From Caldifarciminota bacterium (lineage in GTDB: Bacteria > Hydrothermota > Hydrothermia > B15-G9), in NCBI GenBank assembly GCA_015489175.1, contig WGAI01000033.1, forward strand, positions 1 through 54,272: DNA of 54,272 nucleotides, in the 5' to 3' direction. Under the pieces are notes generated by a model that was not told the origin of the DNA, made no database searches, and saw only the letters and a list, made by a program, of their open reading frames with translations. The stretch's first letter is position 1, and each line of letters opens with the position of its first letter. Below are positions 43,570 through 51,160 of the stretch, in pieces. Both the position numbers and the translations under genes were made by a program.

Positions 43570-43803
43570 TTTTGACACTCCTTTTTTGATTTTATGAAGT
43601 AAATTTTATGGCAAATGCCCCCAATTATCCCACCGAACCAGCACTGCCTCGAAGCTCCAGTTTTACCTGCAAAACTCTGGATTTTTCCGCAGTGTTTGGT
43701 CTAACCTTCTTTTTATGTGTTTTGTGTTATACATTCAAACACAAATATTTATGTCGCTAATGTCGTTGAAGTCGAAAACATGACCTGAGCAAAATTTTTA
43801 TCG

Positions 43804-43831
43804 TTGACAGGACAATTCGCTGGCTCATAAT
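43804..43831 (+). promoter_or_regulatory. Promoter of the sugar-nucleotide operon
   Basis: Perfect TTGACA (43804-43809), 16 bases, CATAAT (43826-43831); a strong AAGGAGG and the ATG (43856) follow. The rest of the 286-base divergent gap (43570-43855) shows no gene. Confidence 0.6.
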
Positions 43832-43855
43832 CTCAATCTGTTAAGGAGGAGAGAA

Positions 43856-44584
43856 ATGAAAGGCGTTATTTTAGCTGCTGGTAAAGGGACAAGGATGAGG
43901 GAGCTTACCAAGGACAGGCCTAAACCCATGCTCGAAGTGGCTAAAAGGTCTATCCTTGAATACATATTTGATGCCATGAAAAAGGCGGGAATTACGGATC
44001 TGGTTGTCGTAACCGGCTATTTCGCCAACATCATAGAGGATCATTTCGGGGATGGCTCCTCTTACGGCATGAAAATCTCCTATGTTAGGCAGGAGGTGCA
44101 GGACGGCACAGGCTCTGCGCTCCTCCTGACAGAACCGCTCCTCAAGGATGAGCCTTATTTCTTCATGACCTACGGTGACATAATCACATCGCCTGAGAAC
44201 TATCCCGCTTTCATAAAGGCATACGAGGAGCGTCCATGTGACGCACAACTTGCCCTTTCGTGGGTTGACGACCCGTGGCGCGGCGCAGCCGTGTATCTCG
44301 ACGATGAGGACAGGGTTATTGACATCATCGAAAAACCGCCCAAAGGCACATCGAAAAGCAACTGGAACAACGCGGGGCTATATGTTTTCAGAAACATTAT
44401 CTACGATTACCTGAAAAAGATAGGCCTATCACCGCGAGGCGAATACGAGCTGACAGATGCCATTCGACTTATGCTCAAAGATGGGCGCGATGTGCGCGGA
44501 GTGAAGCTATCCGGCTACTGGGGCGATCTCGCCACACCTGAAGACATCGAAAAGATGACAAAGATTTTAGAGGGGCAGGAATAG
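43856..44584 (+). CDS. Sugar-phosphate nucleotidyltransferase
   Basis: 242 residues of the NTP_transferase family. N-terminal GVILAAGKGTRMRELTKDRP with KPMLEVA is the nucleotide-binding signature; TYGDIIT holds the metal Asp; the C-terminal LSPRGEYELTDAIRLML is typical of RmlA/GalU/ManC relatives lacking an extra domain. It makes an NDP-sugar from NTP and sugar-1-phosphate; which sugar is not readable. The GHMP kinase gene starts 2 bases after the stop, suggesting that the kinase makes the sugar-1-phosphate it uses. Confidence 0.88.
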   Translation: MKGVILAAGKGTRMRELTKDRPKPMLEVAKRSILEYIFDAMKKAGITDLVVVTGYFANIIEDHFGDGSSYGMKISYVRQEVQDGTGSALLLTEPLLKDEPYFFMTYGDIITSPENYPAFIKAYEERPCDAQLALSWVDDPWRGAAVYLDDEDRVIDIIEKPPKGTSKSNWNNAGLYVFRNIIYDYLKKIGLSPRGEYELTDAIRLMLKDGRDVRGVKLSGYWGDLATPEDIEKMTKILEGQE

Positions 44585-44586
44585 AC

Positions 44587-45681
44587 ATGTCCGATTTTGA
44601 ATTTGAGGTTTCGGCGCCGGGCAGAATTTGTCTTTTCGGCGAACATCAGGACTTTTTGGGGCTGCCCGTGATCTCCATGGCTATGAACCTCCGATTCCAC
44701 ATCAGGGGTAGGCGCATAGCGGAACCTGTGTTCCGCATCAACATGCCGGACATTGGGAAGAAAGAGGAAATCCCGCTTACCCCTGAGCCTCTGCCTTACC
44801 GCCACAGTCGGGACTACCTGAGATCGTCGATCAACCTCCTGAGGCGCAAGTTGGGGGTTGATTTCGCATCCGGATACGAGTTTGAATTCACGAGTGAAAT
44901 CCCCATAAATGCGGGCTGTGGCAGCTCGTCGGTCATGGTCGTTGCGTGGATCAAAACGCTTCTGTCGATAGCCGATGGCGGCGGCGATGTCGATCCGCTT
45001 ACCATTGGGGAGCTGGCATATCTGGCTGAGGTGGCGGAATTTGGCGAAGCTGGAGGTCGCATGGATCAATACACTGCCGCGCTCGGTGGCCTGCTTTACC
45101 TCGATTTCAGCGCAATGCCGCCGCATGTGCGGAAGCTGAACGCCAGCCTCGACGGCTTTGTGCTGGGCGATTCCATGCAGTCCAAGGAAACGCTTGAGGT
45201 TCTCAAACAATCGCGCATGGATGTCGAGCAGGGGATAGCGCGCCTTAAGGAGCTAACAAACGGTGAGTTCGACATCAAAAATACCCCTATCGGAGAGGCC
45301 GAAAAGTGGCTCAGCTATCTGCCCGAACATCAGGCTCGAAAGGTGCTTGCCAACCTGAGAAACCGCGATTACCTGCGTGAAGCGCTGCCCATGTTGGAAA
45401 ACGGTCAGATTAACCACCAAAGGCTTGGAGAGTTGCTCTACCTGCACCATGTGGAGTTGAGAGACGGGCTGGGCGTTTCAACTCCGAAAATCGACAGGAT
45501 GTTGGAACGGGCTATGGAAGCCGGCGCTTACGGGGGCAAGATCAACGGTTCCGGTGGTGGTGGCACTATGTTCGCTTATGCACCGAACGCACAGGAGCCT
45601 GTGGCAAAGGCGATCGAATCCGCCGGCGGTAAAGCTTTTATCATCAAAATGAGCGATGGGGTTAAGCTCAGGAAACTTTGA
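44587..45681 (+). CDS. GHMP-family sugar kinase (galactokinase-like)
   Basis: 364 residues. N-terminal APGRICLFGEHQDFLGLPVI resembles the galactokinase signature GRxNLxGEHxD; motif 2 is NAGCGSSSVMVVAW; motif 3 is KINGSGGGGTMFAYAP. Galactokinase-like GHMP enzymes phosphorylate sugars at C1, which would feed the nucleotidyltransferase encoded just upstream. The exact sugar (galactose, N-acetylhexosamine, L-sugar) is undecided; the QDFLG in place of TDYNG and the short length differ from true GalK. CAGGA lies 7 bases before the ATG. Confidence 0.85.
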   Translation: MSDFEFEVSAPGRICLFGEHQDFLGLPVISMAMNLRFHIRGRRIAEPVFRINMPDIGKKEEIPLTPEPLPYRHSRDYLRSSINLLRRKLGVDFASGYEFEFTSEIPINAGCGSSSVMVVAWIKTLLSIADGGGDVDPLTIGELAYLAEVAEFGEAGGRMDQYTAALGGLLYLDFSAMPPHVRKLNASLDGFVLGDSMQSKETLEVLKQSRMDVEQGIARLKELTNGEFDIKNTPIGEAEKWLSYLPEHQARKVLANLRNRDYLREALPMLENGQINHQRLGELLYLHHVELRDGLGVSTPKIDRMLERAMEAGAYGGKINGSGGGGTMFAYAPNAQEPVAKAIESAGGKAFIIKMSDGVKLRKL

Positions 45682-45740
45682 CATGGAATTGGCTGCTGAG
45701 GGAAAACCCCTGACAGCTCGCATTTTCTACGCAATATGTG

Positions 45741-45769
45741 TTGAGGGATACAGCCTTCCCTCTTATAAT
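45741..45769 (+). promoter_or_regulatory. Internal promoter upstream of nagB
   Basis: TTGAGG (45741-45746), 17 bases, perfect TATAAT (45764-45769), in the 177-base gap between the kinase gene and nagB. AAGGAGG precedes the nagB ATG about 75 bases further on. Confidence 0.6.
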
Positions 45770-45858
45770 CCTCATTCAACTTTTCAGATTTCAAAAAAGT
45801 TGCGGGAAAACAAACTTGCCTTTGGTCTTCCCCAAAAACAAAACAAGGAGGGTCAGTC

Positions 45859-46647
45859 ATGCGTGTGATCATAGTGAAAGACTATGATGCTATGTCAAAA
45901 CTTGCTGCGAAGTTCATCAGGGAGCAGATGGAGGTGAAACCTAATCTGGTGCTCGGACTTGCGACCGGCTCAACCCCTCTCGGCCTTTACAAGGAGCTGA
46001 TTCGCATGCACAAAGAGGAGCACCTCGATTTTTCGAAGGTCGTCACCTTCAACCTCGACGAATACATCGGCCTGCCCAAGGACCATCCTGAAAGCTATTA
46101 CTCCTTCATGTGGGATAACCTTTTCAAACACATCAACATACCTGAGTCACATATACACATCCCTGACGGGACGATTGTCACGCCTGAGGAGATCGAATCC
46201 GGGCGTCTCCCGATCAGGAAGATAGAGGCGTATTGCGAGTGGTATGAGAACGAGATTAAGAAATACGGCGGAATAGACATTCAAGTTCTTGGCATCGGCC
46301 GCGACGGTCACATCGGATTCAACGAGCCCGGTTCCTCGCTCGGCTCGAGGACAAGGATTAAGACGCTGCTTGAGGTCACCCGTCGTGACAACGCAAGGTT
46401 CTTTGACGGCGACATCAACAAAGTGCCGAAATATGCCTTGACGATGGGCGTGGGAACCATCATGGAAGCGAAGACCCTGCTCCTTCTCGCCAGCGGCGAG
46501 AACAAGGCTGAGGCCATCAAGATGACTGTCGAGGGCCCTGTGACCGCCAGATATCCTGCCACCATAATCCAGCTCCACCCGAAGGCCATCGTCATAGTGG
46601 ATGAACCCGCCGCTTCCCAACTGGAGTATGAATATGAGCGCGCATAG
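45859..46647 (+). CDS. nagB: Glucosamine-6-phosphate deaminase
   Basis: Interconverts glucosamine-6-phosphate and fructose-6-phosphate plus ammonia. 262 residues: GLATGSTPLGLYKELIRMHK, TFNLDEYIGLPKDHPESYY (base-relay Asp), and GIGRDGHIGFNEPGSS with the catalytic Asp-Gly-His. Length and motifs match NagB. No nagA or transporter is nearby, so an anabolic (reverse) or salvage role with the GlmU-like protein is possible. The gene for that protein begins 14 bases before its stop. Confidence 0.96.
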   Translation: MRVIIVKDYDAMSKLAAKFIREQMEVKPNLVLGLATGSTPLGLYKELIRMHKEEHLDFSKVVTFNLDEYIGLPKDHPESYYSFMWDNLFKHINIPESHIHIPDGTIVTPEEIESGRLPIRKIEAYCEWYENEIKKYGGIDIQVLGIGRDGHIGFNEPGSSLGSRTRIKTLLEVTRRDNARFFDGDINKVPKYALTMGVGTIMEAKTLLLLASGENKAEAIKMTVEGPVTARYPATIIQLHPKAIVIVDEPAASQLEYEYERA

Positions 46648-47887
46648 GACGATTGTCCTTTTTGAGGATGACGGATGGCGGGAGCTTTATCCGCTGACGC
46701 TCGCCAGGCCGGTCTATGAGCTCAGATACGGCATATCCGTCTTCCTGACCAAGGCGAAATACACATTTGACGGCAGTAAGATCTTGCTGCACACGAGGAA
46801 ATACCTTCAGGAGGTCGAAGCTGAAAGCAGGCCTGAGTATCAAATCAACGACCTCTCTGGAGTGGATAGCCCGCTCCTTTTCCTGAACGGCAGGCTGATC
46901 TACACGAACGACACGCATAGACTTGCAGAGGGCGACGATGCGATACTGGTTAACAGCGATGGAGAGCTCATCGGAGCGAGGATTTCGTCCGTTCCCGATG
47001 CCCTGAAAAGCAAAGTTGAGAACGGCGAGCCGCTGACAAAAGATGATTTCGGCAAGCTTCCGACCGAAGAAGTCGATGCAAAGCTTTTCCATCACCTCTG
47101 GGAACTTGTGCATGAGAACGGCAGTGAGATCGTCAGGGAATACGAGCGATTTGGCAAAAAGGGGATTTACGGCAAAGTCTATGACGGCGCTCACCTTGTC
47201 GGGGATGAGATCTTCATAGGCGAGGGCGCTGTGATTCAGCCGGGCGTTGTCCTGGATGCTGAGGAGGGCCCGATTTACATAGACGAGGGTGCCGTGATAA
47301 TGGCTAACTCCACCGTCGTCGGGCCGGCCTTTATCGGAAAGGGATCGAAAATCAAGATCGGCGCCAAGATTTACGAAAATGTTTCCATAGGGCCGATTTG
47401 CAAGATTGGTAGCGAGGTCGATGAGTCCATCGTCCACAGCTACGCCAACAAGCAGCATGACGGCTTTCTCGGTCATGCCTATGTTGCGCCATGGGTCAAT
47501 CTTGGCGCAGGCGTGTCGAACAGCGACCTCAAAAATAACTACTCTACCGTCAAGGTGTTCCTTGCACCTGACAGGAAGGTCAACACCGGGTCGATGTTCG
47601 TTGGCCTGATGATCGGCGACCACTCGAAGGCCGGCATCAACACGATGTTCAACACCGGCACAGTGGTCGGAGTTGCTGCTAATGTGTTCGGTGCGGGGTT
47701 CCCTCCGAAATTTGTGCCATCGTTTGCGTGGGGCGGCGCCAGCGGCTTTGTGACCCACCAGTTCGACAAAGCAGTTGAGACTGCCCGTCGTGTGATGGCA
47801 CGCCGCAAGGTTGAGCTCACCGATGCCTACCGCCGCATGTTGCAGCACATATTCGAGATGACGGCTGATGAAAGGAAGGACTTTTGA
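46634..47887 (+). CDS. Alternative bacterial GlmU-like bifunctional protein
   Basis: About 417 residues from the ATG at 46634 (TGGAG upstream). The N-terminal half (FEDDGWRELYPLTLARPVYE, FLNGRLI) resembles the degenerate nucleotidyltransferase of the alternative GlmU family; the C-terminal half is a left-handed beta-helix with hexapeptide repeats (IFIGEGAVIQPGVVLD, VSIGPICKIGSEVDES, GAGVSNSDLKNNYSTVKVFL), ending in MQHIFEM-type helices. Members are taken to make UDP-GlcNAc (acetyltransferase and uridylyltransferase). The overlap with nagB fits a hexosamine pathway. No canonical GlmU is in the window. Confidence 0.9.
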   Translation: MSAHRTIVLFEDDGWRELYPLTLARPVYELRYGISVFLTKAKYTFDGSKILLHTRKYLQEVEAESRPEYQINDLSGVDSPLLFLNGRLIYTNDTHRLAEGDDAILVNSDGELIGARISSVPDALKSKVENGEPLTKDDFGKLPTEEVDAKLFHHLWELVHENGSEIVREYERFGKKGIYGKVYDGAHLVGDEIFIGEGAVIQPGVVLDAEEGPIYIDEGAVIMANSTVVGPAFIGKGSKIKIGAKIYENVSIGPICKIGSEVDESIVHSYANKQHDGFLGHAYVAPWVNLGAGVSNSDLKNNYSTVKVFLAPDRKVNTGSMFVGLMIGDHSKAGINTMFNTGTVVGVAANVFGAGFPPKFVPSFAWGGASGFVTHQFDKAVETARRVMARRKVELTDAYRRMLQHIFEMTADERKDF

Positions 47888-47892
47888 TTTGA

Positions 47893-47921
47893 GTGCGGGG
47901 CGGCCGAAGGCCGCCCCGCAC
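47893..47921 (+). terminator. Very stable hairpin at the end of the hexosamine operon
   Basis: Perfect 13-bp GC-rich stem GTGCGGGGCGGCC/GGCCGCCCCGCAC with loop GAA, 5 bases after the stop. No T-run follows, so it may act as a bidirectional or RNA-stabilising end; the convergent polyferredoxin gene ends at 47945. Confidence 0.75.
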
Positions 47922-47944
47922 AACATAATGGGATATCTAACCTT

Positions 47945-48775
47945 TTAGATCCTGCTTCTTTCCAATATTGGCACCGTCACACTGTCCCTTATCTTCACCG
48001 AAATTGCACCCGTCGGGCACGCCTTCACACACTCAAAACACCTTATGCACTGTTCCGAGTTCGGATCATCGTAAATCCTCAAATCCATGGGGCACACATC
48101 CTGACAGATGTCGCAGTAAGAACACAGTGAGTCGTCAACCTCCATCTTCACAAGGCTGACCCGATTGAAAAGCGAATAGATTGCGCCTAACGGGCAGAAA
48201 AATCGGCAGAACGGCCGTTTTATCAAAATCATGGCTGCAATGAACGAGAAAAGTATGAAAAGCTTGATGAAGAACATAAATCTAACGGCTGCCCTTATCC
48301 CGCTGTCAATGATGACCCAGGGTATCCCTGCCTCAAGCGCTCCTATCGGGCACAGCTTGCAGAACCATGGCTCAAGCGTGATGTAGGGGATAATTAGCAC
48401 AAGGACAACGAGAACCACATACTTGAACCAGCCAAACTTGTTGGACACGCTAATCTTGGGTGTTTTTATCCGATAAAGCAGGTCCTGGAAGAAGCCGAAC
48501 GGGCAGATGAAACCGCAAGGCATGCGGCCGACAACCGATCCGATTGCACCGAGCACGCCTATCGTGTAAAGCGGTGTCTCCCGCACCGTTATGAAATGCT
48601 GAATCGTTCCGATTGGACAGGCTCCGGTCGCCAGAGGGCATGAATAGCAGTTAAAACCGGGGGCGATAAGCCCTTTAGTGGCAGATTGATAGATTGGTAT
48701 GTTGTGCAATATTGTGGATGCAAGCTGGACACGCCACCGCTTTGCTTTGTATGCAAGCCAGTCAAGCAGTTTCAT
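47945..48775 (-). CDS. NapH-like membrane polyferredoxin
   Basis: 276 residues. Cysteine-rich: YSCPLATGACP, CGFICPFGFFQ, FCKLCPIGALEAG and CRFFCPLGAIYSLF are the CxxxCP loops of the NapH/RnfC-type membrane ferredoxin family, embedded between about four transmembrane helices. Two classical [4Fe-4S] motifs follow in the cytoplasmic tail, CSYCDICQDVCP and CIRCFECVKACPTGAI. It probably passes electrons between quinol or ferredoxin and an exported or membrane partner. AGGAGG in front of the ATG lies immediately after the stop of the small CXXC gene. Partner oxidoreductase not in the window. Confidence 0.92.
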   Translation of the reverse strand: MKLLDWLAYKAKRWRVQLASTILHNIPIYQSATKGLIAPGFNCYSCPLATGACPIGTIQHFITVRETPLYTIGVLGAIGSVVGRMPCGFICPFGFFQDLLYRIKTPKISVSNKFGWFKYVVLVVLVLIIPYITLEPWFCKLCPIGALEAGIPWVIIDSGIRAAVRFMFFIKLFILFSFIAAMILIKRPFCRFFCPLGAIYSLFNRVSLVKMEVDDSLCSYCDICQDVCPMDLRIYDDPNSEQCIRCFECVKACPTGAISVKIRDSVTVPILERSRI

Positions 48776-48785
48776 GTTGCGCCTC

Positions 48786-48938
48786 CTATTCGATGCCTAT
48801 GCAGGAAAGGCAAATTATTCGGGCGTTATTGAGGACTTCAGTAACCTCATCCCTCAAAATGCCATAGACTGCCATTGCCACGAAAATTAAGGCAAGAATG
48901 ACACCGAACCACCTGAGTTTGAAGCTAACTTTTACCAT
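48786..48938 (-). CDS. CD1871A-like small CXXC membrane protein
   Basis: 50 residues: one transmembrane helix (WFGVILALIFVAMAVYGI), a short polar stretch RDEVTEVLNNA, and a terminal CXXC in RIICLSCIGIE. This matches the small CD1871A-type CXXC family that is typically encoded next to a NapH-like ferredoxin gene, exactly as here (10 bases upstream of it). GGAGG is 5 bases before the ATG. Probably a thiol or cluster partner of the ferredoxin. Short, so easily missed by automatic calling. Confidence 0.85.
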   Translation of the reverse strand: MVKVSFKLRWFGVILALIFVAMAVYGILRDEVTEVLNNARIICLSCIGIE

Positions 48939-48968
48939 GGGTCCCTCCGCGGCGAAGTTTGGGCACTA

Positions 48969-48997
48969 ATTTAAACCGAGTTGATGTGGAGGGTCAA
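48969..48997 (-). promoter_or_regulatory. Promoter of the CXXC protein/polyferredoxin pair
   Basis: Minus-strand TTGACC (48992-48997), 17 bases, TTAAAT (48969-48974). The inverted repeat at 48980-49004 overlaps the -35 and spacer. Confidence 0.6.
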
Positions 48998-49004
48998 CAT
49001 CAAC
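48980..49004. repeat. Inverted repeat GTTGATGT / ACATCAAC (candidate operator)
   Basis: Perfect 8-base arms (48980-48987 and 48997-49004) with a 9-base spacer, overlapping the polyferredoxin promoter. The same TTGATGT word forms a second inverted repeat at 49919-49965. The surrounding gap 48939-49136 has no gene. Confidence 0.5.
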
Positions 49005-49136
49005 GAAAGGACGCTCAGGAAAGACTAAGATGTGAGTTCAATTGGGGACTTAACTTCTTCGCATTTGAAAACTTAAATGAAAAATAAAACACCTTTGAGA
49101 GCTGCAGGTTGTCCAAAGAGCCGATACCTCAGAAGC

Positions 49137-49856
49137 TTAACCTTCGGTTTTGCGTTCGGGCCAGTAGATCAATCGGCCGCAGTTCTCACAGATGCCGACG
49201 GTTCCGCTCTGCATTATCTCGTTCACGGTTTGGATCGGAATTGTTGCCCCGCACCCGCTGCAGGCGTTGTCAACAATCGGCACAACAGCGTCCTTTTTGC
49301 CGAGTTTTCTCAGCTGTTCATACCTCTTGAGTAGCTTTTTAGGCACAAAGTAGGCTCTTCTTTCGCGCTCGGATATAAGGAGTTTGATCTTATCGTCAAT
49401 TCCGCTGAGCTCCTCCCTCAACTTCACGATTTCCTTATCGATCTGTTCGATCTTCAGCTCCACTTCCTTTTCCATCTCCGGCTTGTGCTTTTGCATGTTC
49501 TCAAGCTTGTCGAGGATTTCTATGAGCTCGTCCTCAAGCTCAGAGATTCGCTCTTTGTCCATCTCGATCTGCTTGATCATTGCGCGGTATTCCTCGTTGC
49601 TCTTGAGTGTTGGCAATTGAGCCTCGTGTTTCTGAAGAGTTTCTTCTGCGGATGCAAGGTCGAGCTCTTTTCTCTTGCTGAGGAGCTCCATGTGTTTTAT
49701 GGATTGGATGAATTCCTCGAGGTTTTTGCGGACGGATACTTTCTCGTTTTCAAGCTCTTTTATTCTCTGGGGTATGGTCTCTTTCCTTGACCTGAGCTCA
49801 TCTATTTGTCCATCAACCTCATAAAGTGCCAACAACCTGATAAGTTCTTCTTTCAT
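49137..49856 (-). CDS. Coiled-coil protein with C-terminal C4-type zinc ribbon
   Basis: 239 residues. The first 180 are heptad-rich antiparallel coiled coil (IPQRIKELENEKVSVRKNLE and onwards), followed by KDAVVPIVDNACSGCGATIP and VGICENCGRLIYWPE, a four-cysteine zinc ribbon (CxxC...CxxC). This is the widespread C4-type zinc-ribbon (PF02591-like) family, whose role is not settled (nucleic-acid binding or secretion accessory suggested in some bacteria). ATG 49856 lacks an SD and sits about 12 bases from the -10 box, so the mRNA may be leaderless. Confidence 0.9.
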   Translation of the reverse strand: MKEELIRLLALYEVDGQIDELRSRKETIPQRIKELENEKVSVRKNLEEFIQSIKHMELLSKRKELDLASAEETLQKHEAQLPTLKSNEEYRAMIKQIEMDKERISELEDELIEILDKLENMQKHKPEMEKEVELKIEQIDKEIVKLREELSGIDDKIKLLISERERRAYFVPKKLLKRYEQLRKLGKKDAVVPIVDNACSGCGATIPIQTVNEIMQSGTVGICENCGRLIYWPERKTEG

Positions 49857-49867
49857 TTCGGTTTCTT

Positions 49868-49896
49868 ATGATAAATTATTGTTATCATATAGTCAA
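49868..49896 (-). promoter_or_regulatory. Promoter of the zinc-ribbon coiled-coil gene
   Basis: Minus-strand TTGACT (49891-49896), 17 bases, TATCAT (49868-49873). The predicted start point lies about 5 bases from the ATG. Confidence 0.6.
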
Positions 49897-49918
49897 ACGA
49901 GACCTTTGTGTTACAACA

Positions 49919-49965
49919 TTTACATCAACTTATTGAGTTTATGTCTCACAGTACTTTGATGTAAA
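49919..49965. repeat. Inverted repeat TTTACATCAA / TTGATGTAAA
   Basis: Perfect 10-base arms (49919-49928 and 49956-49965) with a 27-base spacer in the divergent gap. The right arm overlaps a weak plus-strand promoter (TTGATG, 16 bases, TATCAC at 49978-49983) for the membrane protein gene. It shares the core TTGATGT with the repeat at 48980. Confidence 0.5.
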
Positions 49966-50006
49966 CTGAGCAAAAACTATCACATACATCCGACGGAGGT
50001 GGTGCT

Positions 50007-50681
50007 ATGAAAAGCAAAAAACTGCTTTACCTGATTCTTTACGGCATATCGATGGCATTTGTGGAGGCAGCGGTCGTCATATACCTCAGAGAGCTGTATT
50101 ACCCGGAAAATATCCGCAACATCTTCCCGTTCAGACCTATCAGGAGTTTCGACTTGAAAGTGGAGCTCCTGAGGGAGCTCTCGACGCTGCTCATGCTGTG
50201 GTTCGTCTCGGGATTGGCTGAGCTGGAAAGCTATCGCCGCAGGTTTTTCGTATTTCTGGGCTTATGGGGACTATGGGATATCGTTTATTACCTGTGGCTC
50301 AACATTTTCATCGGATGGCCAGCCTCATTCCTTGATGTCGATGTGCTGTTCCTGATCCCCGTTCCGTGGGTAGCGCCTGTGATAAGTCCGATTCTGTATG
50401 CTTTTGTTATGACATTATGCGGTCTATCTGTGGAGCTAACTGATCAGGAGCCGATTATGGACACGAAGTTCTGGCTGTTGTCTGGAGCAGGTGCTGCACT
50501 GGGATTGGCGTCGTTCATAACAGCCAATTCGGCCGTCTACCGAGGTGGTCAGATGGCGTTCAAATGGTGGATTTTCATCCCAGGAATTGTGTTTTTCGGT
50601 GCCGGCATGTGCCGCTCAGCAACCCCGCTGTTCAAAGAGACTGCCGAAGTCAACAAACAACGAAGCAAGTCTGAAATATGA
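50007..50681 (+). CDS. Polytopic membrane protein of unknown function
   Basis: 224 residues with about six hydrophobic segments (LILYGISMAFVEAAVVIYL, FFVFLGLWGLWDIVYYLWLN, VAPVISPILYAFVMTLCGLS, LLSGAGAALGLASFITANS, WWIFIPGIVFFGAGM). No family is recognised. GGAGGT precedes the ATG. The gene stands alone between the zinc-ribbon gene and the rpsT promoter. A weak promoter overlaps the TTGATGT inverted repeat. Confidence 0.7.
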   Translation: MKSKKLLYLILYGISMAFVEAAVVIYLRELYYPENIRNIFPFRPIRSFDLKVELLRELSTLLMLWFVSGLAELESYRRRFFVFLGLWGLWDIVYYLWLNIFIGWPASFLDVDVLFLIPVPWVAPVISPILYAFVMTLCGLSVELTDQEPIMDTKFWLLSGAGAALGLASFITANSAVYRGGQMAFKWWIFIPGIVFFGAGMCRSATPLFKETAEVNKQRSKSEI

Positions 50682-50695
50682 GACAATTGGTTAAT

Positions 50696-50725
50696 TTGAC
50701 ACTATCTTACTGCACCAGATATAAT
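50696..50725 (+). promoter_or_regulatory. Strong promoter of rpsT
   Basis: Perfect TTGACA (50696-50701) and TATAAT (50720-50725), spacer 18. Confidence 0.8.
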
Positions 50726-50780
50726 AAACAACCTCAAAAATTCGGAGCGAATGGAACAGAGACCTTAAGGAGGGTAAAGT

Positions 50781-51050
50781 ATGGCAAAGACCAAAAGCGT
50801 CTTGAAGAGGATAAGGCAGGCTGAGAAAAGAAGGCTTCGCAACAAAAGTTATCGCTCTTTTATTAAAACGCTGACGAAGAAGTTTCTAAGGGAAAATGAC
50901 CCTGAAAGAAAGAAACAGCTTCTTGATCAGTTGTATTCAGCGCTTGATAAAGCTGTGAAGAAGGGCATTTTTCATAGGAACACGGCAGCGAGGAGAAAGA
51001 GCAAAGCTGCCAGAATTATGCAGGTATTCAGCGGTTCCCAGAGCAAGTGA
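50781..51050 (+). CDS. rpsT: 30S ribosomal protein S20
   Basis: 89 residues, highly basic, beginning with a helix-rich KSVLKRIRQAEKRRLRNKSY and ending FHRNTAARRKSKAARIMQVF: the S20 family, which binds 16S rRNA in the small subunit. AAGGAGG before the ATG and a strong promoter upstream. A tRNA-Val gene follows 10 bases later and is probably processed from the same transcript. Confidence 0.96.
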   Translation: MAKTKSVLKRIRQAEKRRLRNKSYRSFIKTLTKKFLRENDPERKKQLLDQLYSALDKAVKKGIFHRNTAARRKSKAARIMQVFSGSQSK

Positions 51051-51060
51051 GTATAGAAGT

Positions 51061-51133
51061 GGGCGAATAGCTCAGTGGCGAGAGCGCCTGCCTTACAAGC
51101 AGGAGGCCGGAGGTTCGAATCCTCCTTCGCCCA
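51061..51133 (+). tRNA. tRNA-Val (anticodon UAC)
   Basis: Acceptor GGGCGAA/TTCGCCC, anticodon stem CCTGC/GCAGG with loop CTTACAA, and T-loop TTCGAATC. The CCA is not encoded. With the GAC and CAC tRNAs near 13.2 kb it completes a three-member Val set. Confidence 0.93.
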
Positions 51134-51160
51134 CTTTAAATTTTTGATGGAGGATTAAAT

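Noticed and set aside
46592-47926. 444-codon minus-strand open frame
   Set aside because: Antisense to the GlmU-like gene with hexapeptide repeats; no SD or motif of its own. A similar antisense frame over galE (51155-52039) was rejected for the same reason.
48980-49004. FNR/CRP-type site (TTGAT-N4-ATCAA)
   Set aside because: The half-sites match but the spacing between TTGAT and ATCAA is 13, not 4 bases.
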